Below are positions 56,311 to 64,000 of a DNA stretch of 64,000 bases, in pieces (position 1 is the first letter of the stretch; every line of letters starts with the position of its first letter). The stretch is from Ciceribacter lividus (GTDB lineage: Bacteria; Pseudomonadota; Alphaproteobacteria; Rhizobiales; Rhizobiaceae). The notes beneath the pieces were generated by a model, which did not search any database, was not told the DNA's origin, and worked only from the letters and a program-made list of their open reading frames with translations. The stretch is from NCBI RefSeq assembly GCF_003337715.1, contig NZ_QPIX01000010.1, forward strand, positions 62,001-126,000, read 5' to 3'. The translations under genes were made by a program, and so were the position numbers.

Positions 56311-56739
56311 ATGACCGAGCGTTCCATCGTCACTTTCGTCGGCGTTGCGCATCCGTGGATGTGCGACACCATGGGCCACATGAACGTCCGCCATTATGCG
56401 GCGATGTTCGACGATGCGAGCTTCCAGCTTCTCGGCCATATCGCCGGGGCGGAAGCGGCCGATGATACGGGCAAGGGCTGGGCGGATGTCCGCACCGAGA
56501 TCGAATACAAGCACGAGACGACGCCCGGCGCGCTTCTGACCATCCGCTCGCACGTGGTGAAGGTCGGCCGTTCCTCGATCACCTTCGTGCAGGAGATGCG
56601 GGGCAGCCTCGACGGCGTGCTCCATGCCCGTGCCCGCACCGTCAGCGCCCGCTTCGACCTCGTCGCCCGCGCTGCGATCGCGCTCGATCCGGCCGCCCGC
56701 GCCCGTGCTGAGGCGCTCATGGTGGAGGATGCCGGCTGA
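56311..56739 (+). CDS. Hotdog-fold acyl-CoA thioesterase
   Basis: 142 aa. The 4-hydroxybenzoyl-CoA thioesterase-like motif is VAHPWMCDTMGHMNVRHYAAMFDDA, with Asp in the active-site position, followed by DVRTEIEYKHETTPGALLTIRS. Hydrolyses acyl-CoA esters; the acyl group is unknown. It converges with the LysR gene and lies beside the BKACE operon, whose product is an acyl-CoA, so a link is possible but not shown. Confidence 0.87.
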   Translation: MTERSIVTFVGVAHPWMCDTMGHMNVRHYAAMFDDASFQLLGHIAGAEAADDTGKGWADVRTEIEYKHETTPGALLTIRSHVVKVGRSSITFVQEMRGSLDGVLHARARTVSARFDLVARAAIALDPAARARAEALMVEDAG

Positions 56740-56761
56740 CCTCCGGCAGGGTTTCGGCCAT

Positions 56762-57718
56762 TCACGGTCCGTAGATGCGCGCCTCGACCGGCGTCGCGGC
56801 GATCTCGGCCTCCAGTGCGTCGACGAGCGCCTTTTCCGCCCGGTTCATCCGCTTTTCCGGATTGGTGACGAGATAGATGTCGACAGCCGGCGGATTGTCG
56901 TAGGGCGGCAGCCGCCAGAGAAAACCATCGTCGACGTCGCGGCGCGCGACATGCAGCGGCAGCGGCCCGATGCCGAGGCCCGCGACGATCATCCGGCGCA
57001 CCTCTTCGAGGCTCGAGGAGGTGCCGACGACGTTGCCGCGCAGCTTCGCCTCGCTGCGCAGCAGCGCCACGGGCCGCAGCGCATCGGAGATGTTGTCGGT
57101 CTGGAAGGACACCGAGGATTCCTCGCGCAGGTCGGCGAGCGTCAGCTCCTCGCGGCCGTAGAGCCGGTGGCCGGGGCCGCAGAAGAAGCCGAAATGCTCG
57201 CGATAGACCATGGTGTAGGAAAGCGCCGGATCGCGCTCGCGCATGAGGCAGATGCCGAAGGAGGCGCGCCGCTCGCGCACCCGCTGCACCACCTCCAGGC
57301 TCTCGGCGACCGAGATGGTGAGGTTCGCCCGCGGATGGGCCCTGTGGAAGCCCGAAAGTGCCCGGTCGAAGATCGGCGAGACGACGTGGCTCGCAAGCGC
57401 GATCGACACGTGCCCGGTTACCGCCCCGGTCATGCCGTGCATCAGGTCGGGAAGCTGCGAGATCGTGCCGAACACCTCCACCGCCTGCTCGTAGAGCATC
57501 AGGCCTGCCTCGGTGAGTTCGAAGCGGGTGGCGTCGCGGTCGACGAGCCGCGTCCCGATCCGGTCTTCGAGTCGCTTCAGCGCGTTGCTGACGCTCGGCT
57601 GCTTCAGCGCCAGCCGCTCGGCCGCACGGGTGATGCTCTTGCCCTCGGCAATCACGACGAAGGTGCGCAGCAGGTTCCAGTCGAGGTCGAAGACCAGCTT
57701 GTCGGCGCGGGGCGGCAT
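56762..57718 (-). CDS. LysR-family transcriptional regulator
   Basis: 318 aa. The N-terminal winged helix reads WNLLRTFVVIAEGKSITRAAERLALKQPSVSNALKRLED, followed by a periplasmic-binding-type effector domain (GHVSIALASHVVSPIFDRALSGF onward). The ATG follows GGAGAATGT. It is divergent from the aminotransferase-BKACE-GNAT-deacetylase operon and almost certainly regulates it; a dyad in the shared region (57734-57753) is the likely operator. The inducer is unknown. Confidence 0.93.
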   Translation of the reverse strand: MPPRADKLVFDLDWNLLRTFVVIAEGKSITRAAERLALKQPSVSNALKRLEDRIGTRLVDRDATRFELTEAGLMLYEQAVEVFGTISQLPDLMHGMTGAVTGHVSIALASHVVSPIFDRALSGFHRAHPRANLTISVAESLEVVQRVRERRASFGICLMRERDPALSYTMVYREHFGFFCGPGHRLYGREELTLADLREESSVSFQTDNISDALRPVALLRSEAKLRGNVVGTSSSLEEVRRMIVAGLGIGPLPLHVARRDVDDGFLWRLPPYDNPPAVDIYLVTNPEKRMNRAEKALVDALEAEIAATPVEARIYGP

Positions 57719-57733
57719 ACATTCTCCAGAGCT

Positions 57734-57753
57734 ATAATGTTCATTTGCATTAT
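57734..57753. promoter_or_regulatory. Dyad ATAATG-N8-CATTAT, candidate LysR operator
   Basis: A perfect 6-bp inverted repeat with 8-nt spacer (57734-57739 and 57748-57753), 16 nt from the lysR start and 93 nt from the aminotransferase start. Its AT-rich arms and length resemble LysR recognition sites, though the classic T-N11-A spacing is off by one. Confidence 0.5.
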
Positions 57754-57845
57754 CTATTTGCGGAATACATCGGCAAGGACAATCATGCGTGCCTGCCGAC
57801 CGTGGCTCTGCCGGCCGCCGGTCCCGCCCACCGACAGGAACGCCC

Positions 57846-59210
57846 ATGCCGAACCAGCCCGCCGCCGGACGCCCGGCCTCTCACCTCTTCTACCAGAGCC
57901 GCCTGCGCCGGCCGCTCGCGAGCCACGCCGAGGGCATCTACATCTGGGATGAGACCGGCCGGAAGGTCATCGACGGGTCGAGCGGCGCGATGGTCGTCAA
58001 CATCGGCCATGGCAATCCCCGCGTCCTCGAGGCGATGAAGCGGCAGATGGACAAGGTGACCTTCGCCTACCGCCTGCATTTCGAGAACGAGCCGGCCGAG
58101 GAACTGGCCCGCCGCCTCGCCGGCCTGATGCCGGAGGGCATGGACAAGGTCTTCTTCGTCTCCGGCGGATCGGAGGCGGTGGAATCCTGCCTGAAGCTCG
58201 CCCGCCAGTGGGCCGTGGCCGTCGGGCAGGCGAGCCGCTACAAGGTGATCTCGCGCTTCCCCTCCTATCACGGCTCGACGCTCGGGGCGCTCGCCGTCAC
58301 TGGCTATGATGCACTGACCGCCCCCTTCCTGCCGATGATGCAGGCGATGCCGAAGATCAAGGCGCCGACCGCCTATCTCGACCGCGACAACCTCTCGATG
58401 GAGGAGCGCGGGCTGAAATATGCCGACATGCTGGAGGAGAAGGTCCTCGCCGAAGGCCCGGAAAGCGTGCTCGCCTTCATCATGGAGCCGATCGGCGGCG
58501 CCTCGACCGGCGCGCTCACCGCGCCCGACAGCTACTATCCGCGCATCCGCGAGATCTGCGACCGCTACGGCATCCTGCTGATCCACGACGAGGTGATGAG
58601 CGGGGCGGGCCGCACGGGCAAATATCTCGGCGGCGACCACTGGAACTGCAACCCGGACCTGATCGCCCTCTCCAAGGGGCTCGGCGCCGGCTATTGCCCG
58701 CTCGGCGCGATGATCGCCCCCTCGCGCCTCGTCCAACCGGTACTCGATGCCGGCGGCTTCGCCCACGGCTATACCTATGCCGGCAATCCGCTCGCCTGTG
58801 CGGCCGGGCTCGCCGTCCTCGACGAGATCGAGAACCACGACCTGCTCGGCAATGCGACACGCGTCGGCAATCTCCTGCGGCAGGAACTCGAAGGGCTTGC
58901 GGAACGCTTCCCCTTCATCGGTGACGTGCGCGGCAAGGGCCTGCTGCTCGCCGCCGAATTCATTGCCGACCGCGAGACGATGGCGCCGCTGCCGAAGGAA
59001 ATGAACGCCTACCAGCGGGTGGTCGACATCGCTTATGAGCGCGGCCTCATCATCTATTCGCGGCGCACCCGTGGCGGCACCGAGGGCGACCATTTCCTCG
59101 TCTGCCCGCCGATGATCATCACGCCGGAAGAGATCGCCGAGACGGTCGGCATCCTCGAAAGCACGCTCGCCGAGCTCGCCGCCGAACTCGGCCTGCCCGT
59201 GAACCGCTGA
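57846..59210 (+). CDS. Class III aminotransferase (omega-amino acid:pyruvate type)
   Basis: 454 aa PLP enzyme of subgroup II. The PLP lysine lies in LIALSKGLGAGYCPLGAM, the aspartate in LLIHDEVMSGAGRTGKY, and the phosphate-binding region in FFVSGGSEAVESCLKLARQ. Such enzymes transaminate omega-amino acids, polyamines or diamino acids. In this operon it probably removes an amino group to form a keto acid or aldehyde for BKACE (inference). The ATG at 57846 gives the usual N-terminus; an earlier start at 57789 lacks support. Confidence 0.93.
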   Translation: MPNQPAAGRPASHLFYQSRLRRPLASHAEGIYIWDETGRKVIDGSSGAMVVNIGHGNPRVLEAMKRQMDKVTFAYRLHFENEPAEELARRLAGLMPEGMDKVFFVSGGSEAVESCLKLARQWAVAVGQASRYKVISRFPSYHGSTLGALAVTGYDALTAPFLPMMQAMPKIKAPTAYLDRDNLSMEERGLKYADMLEEKVLAEGPESVLAFIMEPIGGASTGALTAPDSYYPRIREICDRYGILLIHDEVMSGAGRTGKYLGGDHWNCNPDLIALSKGLGAGYCPLGAMIAPSRLVQPVLDAGGFAHGYTYAGNPLACAAGLAVLDEIENHDLLGNATRVGNLLRQELEGLAERFPFIGDVRGKGLLLAAEFIADRETMAPLPKEMNAYQRVVDIAYERGLIIYSRRTRGGTEGDHFLVCPPMIITPEEIAETVGILESTLAELAAELGLPVNR

Positions 59211-59221
59211 AGGAGAGGCCG

Positions 59222-60172
59222 ATGACCACGAAGACCGACCCCATGCGCAACAAGGTGATCATCACCTGCGCCGTCACCGGTTCGGTGCACACGCCGACCA
59301 TGTCGCCCTACCTGCCGGTGACGCCGGACGAGATCGCCTCCGAGGCGATCGCCGCTGCCGAGGCCGGTGCCGCGATCCTGCACCTGCACGCCCGTGATCC
59401 GGAGAACGGTCGCCCGAGCGCCGATCCGGCGGTCTTCCGACAGTTCCTGCCGCGCATCAAGCAGGCGACCGACGCGGTGGTCAACATCTCGACCGGAGGC
59501 TCCTCGCTGATGGCGCTCGAAGCGCGTCTCGCTCCCGCGCTCGATGCGCGCCCCGAGATGGCTTCCTTCAACATGGGTTCGATGAATTTCGCGCTCTTTC
59601 CCGCCCTCGACAAACCGATGGAATGGAAGCACGCCTGGGAGCCACAGCTTCTGGAGGCGACCCGCGGCACGATCTTCAAGAACACCTTCGAGGACATGGA
59701 GTTCATCCTCGACAGGCTCGGTCGGGGATGCGGCACCCGCTTTGAGTTCGAGTGCTACGATGTCGGGCATCTCTACTCGCTCGCCCATCTGCGCGACCGC
59801 GGCCTCGTCTCGGGCCGGTTGTTCATCCAGTTCGTCTTCGGCGTGCTCGGCGGCATCGGCGCCGACCCGGAAAACCTCACCCATATGAAGCGCATCGCCG
59901 ACAAGCTCTTCGGCGCGGACTACAGCTTCTCGGTGCTGGCCGCCGGCCGCCACCAGATGCCGATGATCACCATGGCCGCCGCCATGGGCGGCCATGTCCG
60001 CGTCGGGCTGGAGGACAGCCTCTACAGCGGCCGCGGCCGTCTCGCGCGCAGCAATGCCGAACAAGTCGAGCGCATCCGCACCGTTCTCGACGCCCTGTCG
60101 CTCGAGGTCGCCACCCCCGCCGAGGCGCGCGCCCATCTCGGGCTCAAGGGCGCCGATGCGGTGGCCTTTTGA
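59222..60172 (+). CDS. Beta-keto acid cleavage enzyme (BKACE, DUF849)
   Basis: 316 aa TIM-barrel enzyme that joins a beta-keto acid with acetyl-CoA to give acetoacetate and a CoA ester. Zinc and active-site motif: LHLHARDPENGRPSADPA (HxHxR), with HQMPMITMAAAMGGHVRVGLEDSLY in the C-terminal half. It starts 11 nt after the aminotransferase. The specific beta-keto acid is unknown; 3-keto-5-aminohexanoate (lysine fermentation) and dehydrocarnitine are examples handled by relatives. Confidence 0.93.
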   Translation: MTTKTDPMRNKVIITCAVTGSVHTPTMSPYLPVTPDEIASEAIAAAEAGAAILHLHARDPENGRPSADPAVFRQFLPRIKQATDAVVNISTGGSSLMALEARLAPALDARPEMASFNMGSMNFALFPALDKPMEWKHAWEPQLLEATRGTIFKNTFEDMEFILDRLGRGCGTRFEFECYDVGHLYSLAHLRDRGLVSGRLFIQFVFGVLGGIGADPENLTHMKRIADKLFGADYSFSVLAAGRHQMPMITMAAAMGGHVRVGLEDSLYSGRGRLARSNAEQVERIRTVLDALSLEVATPAEARAHLGLKGADAVAF

Positions 60173-60226
60173 CGGATGGCGGCTATCATCCGGCGGCGAC
60201 GGCATCATGAAGAGGACGGGCAGGCC

Positions 60227-60757
60227 ATGAGCGACGAAGGAAACGAGGCGGCGGCACTGCGCATCCGCCCGGCGGAGCCGCAGGATGCCGAAGCGATGCA
60301 CGCGGCGATCCTGAGCCTGGCCGGTCATCTCGGCCAGCAGGCGAAGATCCGGAGCACGGCCGAGGATTTTCGCCGCTACGGCTTCGGCCCGGAGGCGGCC
60401 TTTTCCGGCTTGATCGCCGAGGTGGACGGCGAGTTCGCCGGGCTCTGCCTGTTCTTCCCGATCTTCTCGACTTGGCTCGGCCGGCCGGGCGTCTACGTGC
60501 AGGACCTTTTCGTCGACGAGCGTTTCCGCGGCCGGCGGATCGGCGAAAGCCTCCTGCGCGCGGTCGCCTCCTGGTCGCGAAAACGCGGCGGCGTCTACCT
60601 GCGACTTGCCGTCGACACCGAAAACGTCTCCGCTCACGGCTTCTACGAGCGCGTGGGTCTCGCCTGGCTCCAGACCGACCGCGAGCACGGCGCCTATGGC
60701 GAGGCCTTCCTGGCGCTCGCCGGTCCCGACGAAACCCGACACGAGGAAATGCGATGA
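60227..60757 (+). CDS. GNAT N-acetyltransferase
   Basis: 176 aa. GNAT motif A is YVQDLFVDERFRGRRIGESLLRAVASWSRKRG, with the following LRLAVDTENVSAHGFYERVGLAWL typical of small-molecule (polyamine/diamine SAT-like) acetyltransferases. The ATG at 60227 has CAGG before it; a longer frame begins at 60176. The stop overlaps the deacetylase start (ATGA), linking an acetylase and a deacetylase in one operon. Confidence 0.9.
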   Translation: MSDEGNEAAALRIRPAEPQDAEAMHAAILSLAGHLGQQAKIRSTAEDFRRYGFGPEAAFSGLIAEVDGEFAGLCLFFPIFSTWLGRPGVYVQDLFVDERFRGRRIGESLLRAVASWSRKRGGVYLRLAVDTENVSAHGFYERVGLAWLQTDREHGAYGEAFLALAGPDETRHEEMR

Positions 60758-61785
60758 AAGCCTTCTACGCCGACGAGCAGAAGCGGCACGACCCGAAGAT
60801 GTTCCTGTCGAGCGGCGCGCCGCACCCCAATCCGGAACAGCCCGAACGGGTTGAACGCCTGCTCCTTGGCGCGAAGGCCGCCGGCTGCGAGATCGTCCGG
60901 CCGCGCGCCCACGGGCTCGGCCCGATCGCCGCCGTTCACACGCCCGAGTACCTCGAATTCCTGGAGCATATCTTCGAGCGCTGGCAACGCATTGCCGGCG
61001 CCTCGGAGGAGGTGATCCCGAACATCCATCCGCTTGCCCGCACCGGGCGCTATCCCGCATCCGCCGTCGGGCAGGCCGGCTACCACATGGCCGATACCGC
61101 CTGTCCGATCTCCGCGGAAACGTGGCAGAGCGTGTGCTGGAGCGCCTGGAGCGCGGTGGAGGCGGCAGAGGCGGTGCTCGCCGGCGCGCCGGCGGCCTAT
61201 GCGCTCTGCCGGCCGCCGGGCCACCACGCTTTCGCCGATGTCGCCGGCGGCTTCTGCTTCGTCAACAATTCGGCGGTCGCCGCGCAGCATTTGCGCGGGA
61301 CGGCGGCACGCGTCGTGATCCTCGACGTCGACCTCCATCACGGCAACGGCACGCAAGGCATCTTCTATGCCCGCTCCGACGTGCTGACGATCTCGCTCCA
61401 TGCCGATCCGGTGCGCTTCTATCCGTTCTTCTGGGGGCATGCGGACGAACGCGGGGAGGGTGCCGGGCTCGGCTATAACCTCAATCTGCCGCTGCCGCGC
61501 CAGTCCGGCGACGAGGAGTTCCTGCTCGCGCTCGGCGCCGCCTTCCGCCGCATCCGCGCCTTTTCTCCCGATGCGCTCGTCGTGGCGCTCGGGCTCGACG
61601 CCTTCGAGGGCGATCCCTTCGGCGGGCTTTCGGTGACGACGCCCGGCTTTTCGAGGATCGGCGAGGCGATCGCCGGCCTCGGCCTGCCGACCGTCATCGT
61701 CCAGGAGGGCGGTTATCTCTGCGACGCGCTTTCCGACAATCTTACCGCCTTCCTCACCGCCTTCGGGACAGGCGCCGGCGGTTGA
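60754..61785 (+). CDS. HDAC-superfamily amidohydrolase (acetylpolyamine deacetylase-like)
   Basis: 343 aa zinc deacetylase related to bacterial AphA and class II histone deacetylases. Motifs: HPNPEQPERVERL at the N-terminus, CRPPGHHAFADVAGGFCFVNNSA, the zinc ligands in ILDVDLHHGNGTQG and in LGLDAFEGDPFGGL, and VIVQEGGYL. It probably removes an acyl group from an amine substrate. It ends the LysR-controlled operon; no terminator is obvious. Confidence 0.93.
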   Translation: MKAFYADEQKRHDPKMFLSSGAPHPNPEQPERVERLLLGAKAAGCEIVRPRAHGLGPIAAVHTPEYLEFLEHIFERWQRIAGASEEVIPNIHPLARTGRYPASAVGQAGYHMADTACPISAETWQSVCWSAWSAVEAAEAVLAGAPAAYALCRPPGHHAFADVAGGFCFVNNSAVAAQHLRGTAARVVILDVDLHHGNGTQGIFYARSDVLTISLHADPVRFYPFFWGHADERGEGAGLGYNLNLPLPRQSGDEEFLLALGAAFRRIRAFSPDALVVALGLDAFEGDPFGGLSVTTPGFSRIGEAIAGLGLPTVIVQEGGYLCDALSDNLTAFLTAFGTGAGG

Positions 61786-62034
61786 TCAGCACGCGGCCGG
61801 ACGCTTCTCGCATCGTTGCGTCCGACTGCATCTTGAAACCGACACAATGCATAGTCATCTATAGGTTCGGTATCGGGCTTGATGCGGCTGGCGCTCCAGG
61901 GAGAGCGCCTCTTGAATGCACGCATCGGACATCGGCTCTCAACACGAGCCTTGAGCTTTCCCCTGCAGCCTGAAGACTCTTCCCAAGAAATAATCGCGGC
62001 CGGTCCGATCTGAGGACCGCCGCTTAGGAAACCT

Positions 62035-62211
62035 ATGCAAAAGATACAAAAACTGACAACCAAGAACCTGAATGCCGTCTCGCCGCCGCGGCGCATGCCG
62101 ATCGCGACAGCAGCCGCAAGGCGCATCGCCGGACCCGCACTGTGGCGACCGGCAGTCGTGCGCTTCAGCCGCGAGGAAATGCGCGCGATCGTCGCCGAAC
62201 AGATCGACTGA
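62035..62211 (+). CDS. Small basic hypothetical protein, 58 aa
   Basis: A short ORF with AGGAA 5 nt before the ATG, absent from the usual size cut-offs. The N-terminal ~35 residues are basic and Ala/Pro-rich (MQKIQKLTTKNLNAVSPPRR), the C-terminus acidic-helical (FSREEMRAIVAEQID). It has no family that I recognise. Located 81 nt upstream of the DUF4167 gene, on the same strand. Coding status is plausible but not certain. Confidence 0.5.
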   Translation: MQKIQKLTTKNLNAVSPPRRMPIATAAARRIAGPALWRPAVVRFSREEMRAIVAEQID

Positions 62212-62292
62212 CGGCGCGGCACTTCCTGCCGATCCATTCATAACCAATCTTCCACCAAGGAGAGGCCGGCGAGACCGGCCTGAACACCAAGA

Positions 62293-62550
62293 ATGAGCAA
62301 ACGACAGACCCGCGCGCCTCGCCAGAAGAGCCAGGCAAGCAACCGCGCCCGCAATAGCGGCGCGCGCGGCCCGGCGACTTCGCCCAAGGCCGCGATGGAC
62401 CGCTACGAGCACTATCTTGCGCTTGCGCAGGAGACGGCGCGCTCCGGCGACCGCATCGAAGCGGAAAACTACTACCAGCACGCCGAACACTATTTCCGCA
62501 GCGCCGCGGCCATCGCCGCCGCAGCCGCCGAGAAGTCCCACCACGCCTGA
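62293..62550 (+). CDS. Short DUF4167 domain protein
   Basis: 85 aa. Basic N-terminus (MSKRQTRAPRQKSQASNRARN) followed by the DUF4167 core: MDRYEHYLALAQETARSGDRIEAENYYQHAEHYFR. In rhizobia this domain usually forms the start of a 200-350 aa protein next to prmC; here only the core is present, so this is a shortened paralogue. Function unknown. Its stop lies in a 7-bp hairpin (62541-62557). Confidence 0.85.
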   Translation: MSKRQTRAPRQKSQASNRARNSGARGPATSPKAAMDRYEHYLALAQETARSGDRIEAENYYQHAEHYFRSAAAIAAAAAEKSHHA

Positions 62551-62606
62551 GGCGTGGACATCCCGGTCCGGGGTATTCCAGATCGTGAATTGATCGGAAT
62601 ACCCCG
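62541..62606. other. Two intergenic hairpins after the DUF4167 gene
   Basis: First, CCACGCC (62541-62547) and GGCGTGG (62551-62557) pair around the TGA stop codon. Second, CGGGGTATTCC (62569-62579) pairs with GGAATACCCCG (62596-62606), with inner GATC/GATC pairs (62581-62584, 62592-62595). Neither is followed by a T-run. They may end or stabilise the DUF4167 transcript; the second may also be a repeat. Confidence 0.55.
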
Positions 62607-62733
62607 AAGTGCGTGACCGTTCCGCTTCTTCTTCCTGGTCAGGACCATATTTTCGAGGCCGTTACCCGTGTCATAGGCGAGGATTTAACGGAATTTCCAT
62701 TCATCATGTGCAAAATGTCGCTTATTTGCATAA

Positions 62734-63993
62734 GTGCGGATTGCAGTATTGGAGCAATTTCTACATCTTCCGACCATCATGATCGTCTATGCCCTGGGCA
62801 CGCTCGTCGTCGCCGTCATATCGCTGGGCATCTGGTGGCATGACCGCAGCAACAAGGCTTCTGCCTTGCTCGGGTTTGCCTGCGTCGCGGGAATCGTCGG
62901 CGCAATCCTGCACGGGCTCCGCCTCGTCCTGCCCTTCTGGCTCTCCACCGGGCTTGGTTTTCCGATCGCCTTCGTCGGCATAGGCTTGTTCTGGAGCGCC
63001 TTTGCGGCCTTCGACAACCGCCGGCCGAACTACCTCATGGTCTTCGCCGGTGCGCTCCTGAGCCTTGCCATCTATCCGCTGTCGCTCTTCCAGGACTCGA
63101 CGGTGTTCCGCGCGGTCATTGCCGCCATGGTCTTCGGCGTCTACAACGGGCTTGCCGCCTGGGAGGTCTATCGCGGCGGGCTCCGCGAGCCGCTGCCGTC
63201 CCGCCCGCTCGCCTGTGCGATCAATCTCGGCCACGCGCTGCTCTGGCTCGCGCGCATTCCCTTCGCCCTTTTCGTGGCGCCTCCGGTCGATGCGCAGGAA
63301 CACTACGCAGCCTGGTTCGTAACCCTGTCGCTGCTGTCGGCGCTCTCCAACATGTTCGGCATGTTCTCGGTCGCCATGCTCGCCAAGGACCGCTCCGAGC
63401 GCCGCTACAAGATCGCGGCGGAAACCGATGCGCTGACGGGACTCGACAACCGCCGCTCCTTCATCGCGAAGACGGAGGAGATGCTTGCGCGACCGGCTGA
63501 AGCGGCCGCGATGCTGGTCTGCGATCTCGATTACTTCAAGCAGGTCAACGATACCGACGGACATCTGGCCGGCGACCGCGTACTGGTGACGTTCGCGGAA
63601 CTGTTGCGGCGGCACATGCCGGAAAACGCCGCCGTCGCACGGTTCGGCGGCGAGGAGTTCGCCTGCCTCCTCCCGGGAGCGAGGCTCGAACAGGCACGCG
63701 CCGTCGCCGATGCCTTCCGACAGGCGGTCGAGCGGCAGGCGATCCCCTTCGAAGGGCGAACGCTCTCCGTCACCGTCAGCATCGGCGTGGCGGTGAAGGG
63801 CGAGGGGCGCGCGCCGCTCGATCTTCTTCTCGCCTCGGCCGACACCATGCTCTATCTGGCCAAGGCCGAGGGGCGCAATTGCGTCCGCGCCATGCAACTG
63901 CCGGCTGCCCTGGCCGCATCCGCAGGGCGGGGCGGTGCCAGCGACCAGGCGGGCGCCGTCGCCGGCCGCACCCTGAATTCCCGTCCCGCCTGA
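62734..63993 (+). CDS. Membrane-bound diguanylate cyclase (GGDEF)
   Basis: 419 aa at the longest. N-terminal half: about six or seven hydrophobic helices (residues ~16-215); C-terminal GGDEF domain with ARFGGEEFACLL, expected to be an active c-di-GMP synthase. The RxxD inhibitory site is PENA here, so product inhibition through it is unlikely. The start is unsure: GTG 62734 overlaps a CTTAT-N4-ATAAG palindrome and lacks a ribosome-binding site; TTG 62749 or ATG 62779 are alternatives. The coding region ends 7 nt before the window edge. Confidence 0.88.
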   Translation: MRIAVLEQFLHLPTIMIVYALGTLVVAVISLGIWWHDRSNKASALLGFACVAGIVGAILHGLRLVLPFWLSTGLGFPIAFVGIGLFWSAFAAFDNRRPNYLMVFAGALLSLAIYPLSLFQDSTVFRAVIAAMVFGVYNGLAAWEVYRGGLREPLPSRPLACAINLGHALLWLARIPFALFVAPPVDAQEHYAAWFVTLSLLSALSNMFGMFSVAMLAKDRSERRYKIAAETDALTGLDNRRSFIAKTEEMLARPAEAAAMLVCDLDYFKQVNDTDGHLAGDRVLVTFAELLRRHMPENAAVARFGGEEFACLLPGARLEQARAVADAFRQAVERQAIPFEGRTLSVTVSIGVAVKGEGRAPLDLLLASADTMLYLAKAEGRNCVRAMQLPAALAASAGRGGASDQAGAVAGRTLNSRPA

Positions 63994-64000
63994 GCCGGAA

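Noticed and set aside
61890..61909. Hairpin GGCGCTC/GAGCGCC after the deacetylase gene as a terminator
   Set aside because: A 7-bp stem without T-run 105 nt after the stop is not enough to call; the operon end is not otherwise marked.
61713..62544. Two overlapping minus-strand frames (61713-62237 and 61939-62544)
   Set aside because: They lack ribosome-binding sites and family signals, and lie opposite the deacetylase end, the 58-aa ORF and the DUF4167 gene, which have better support.

Overview
This is a stretch of a high-GC alphaproteobacterial chromosome, almost certainly from the Rhizobiales and most likely a Rhizobiaceae member (Sinorhizobium/Ensifer/Shinella/Rhizobium type). The grounds are a CcrM-type adenine methyltransferase, an aa3 cytochrome oxidase operon in the order ctaC-ctaD-ctaB-(45-aa protein)-ctaG-ctaE followed by DUF983, SURF1 and ispH, an IalB-family protein, a DUF4167 protein, and palindromic intergenic repeats typical of this order. 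Most of the window is core housekeeping DNA. I see no prophage, insertion sequence, rRNA or CRISPR array.

Layout. 1-9.1 kb: the end of pdxH, a polysaccharide deacetylase, a TauE-type permease, an MFS transporter behind a SoxR-like operator, a D,D-carboxypeptidase with SPOR domain, a MazG-like protein, a HAD phosphatase, a VOC protein, tldD and an IalB-family protein. 9.4-17.5 kb: the aa3 oxidase structural and assembly genes and ispH; a perfect FixK/FNR-type box lies just before ctaC. 17.5-19.4 kb: a block of small genes (hydrolase, S21, cold-shock protein, two unknowns) between ispH and thrB. 19.8-24.5 kb: thrB-rnhA, a Dabb protein, DUF3088, a peroxiredoxin, a DsbD-like N-domain protein and YqgE/AlgH. 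24.5-36.2 kb: a GGDEF-EAL protein, GNAT, M16 protease, thrC, a lipoprotein, a lipid kinase, a HAD protein, a TetR/SMR efflux pair, and an ArsR regulator facing two small dimeric alpha-beta barrel genes. 36.3-45.3 kb: ccrM, a monooxygenase-like protein, a HAD protein, mutY, a DciA-like protein, a DsbA-like lipoprotein, smc and an Ivy lysozyme inhibitor. 45.3-50.1 kb: a 52-codon peptide gene, a hairpin and an asparagine-synthetase-like gene, then ppdK. 50.1-56.2 kb: membrane/DUF1499 genes, an MBL hydrolase and cupin, tRNA-Gln, vapBC, a lipoprotein and tRNA-Pro. 56.3-61.8 kb: a thioesterase and a LysR-controlled catabolic operon (class III aminotransferase, BKACE, GNAT, HDAC-like amidohydrolase). 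61.8-64 kb: two small proteins and a diguanylate cyclase.

The strongest candidate for something undescribed is the 45.3-47.3 kb unit: its own promoter, a very short peptide gene with a strong Shine-Dalgarno, a UUCG-capped hairpin, and a lone asparagine-synthetase-fold enzyme lacking the N-terminal glutaminase cysteine. The arrangement resembles a ribosomally made, post-translationally modified peptide locus, but without the leader protease, recognition element or exporter of known lasso peptide clusters. Second is the aminotransferase/BKACE/GNAT/deacetylase operon, which reads as a dedicated catabolic route for an N-acylated amine or amino acid of unknown identity. Several regulatory sites (FixK/FNR-like, SoxR-like, TetR, VapB, LysR) are visible directly in the sequence.
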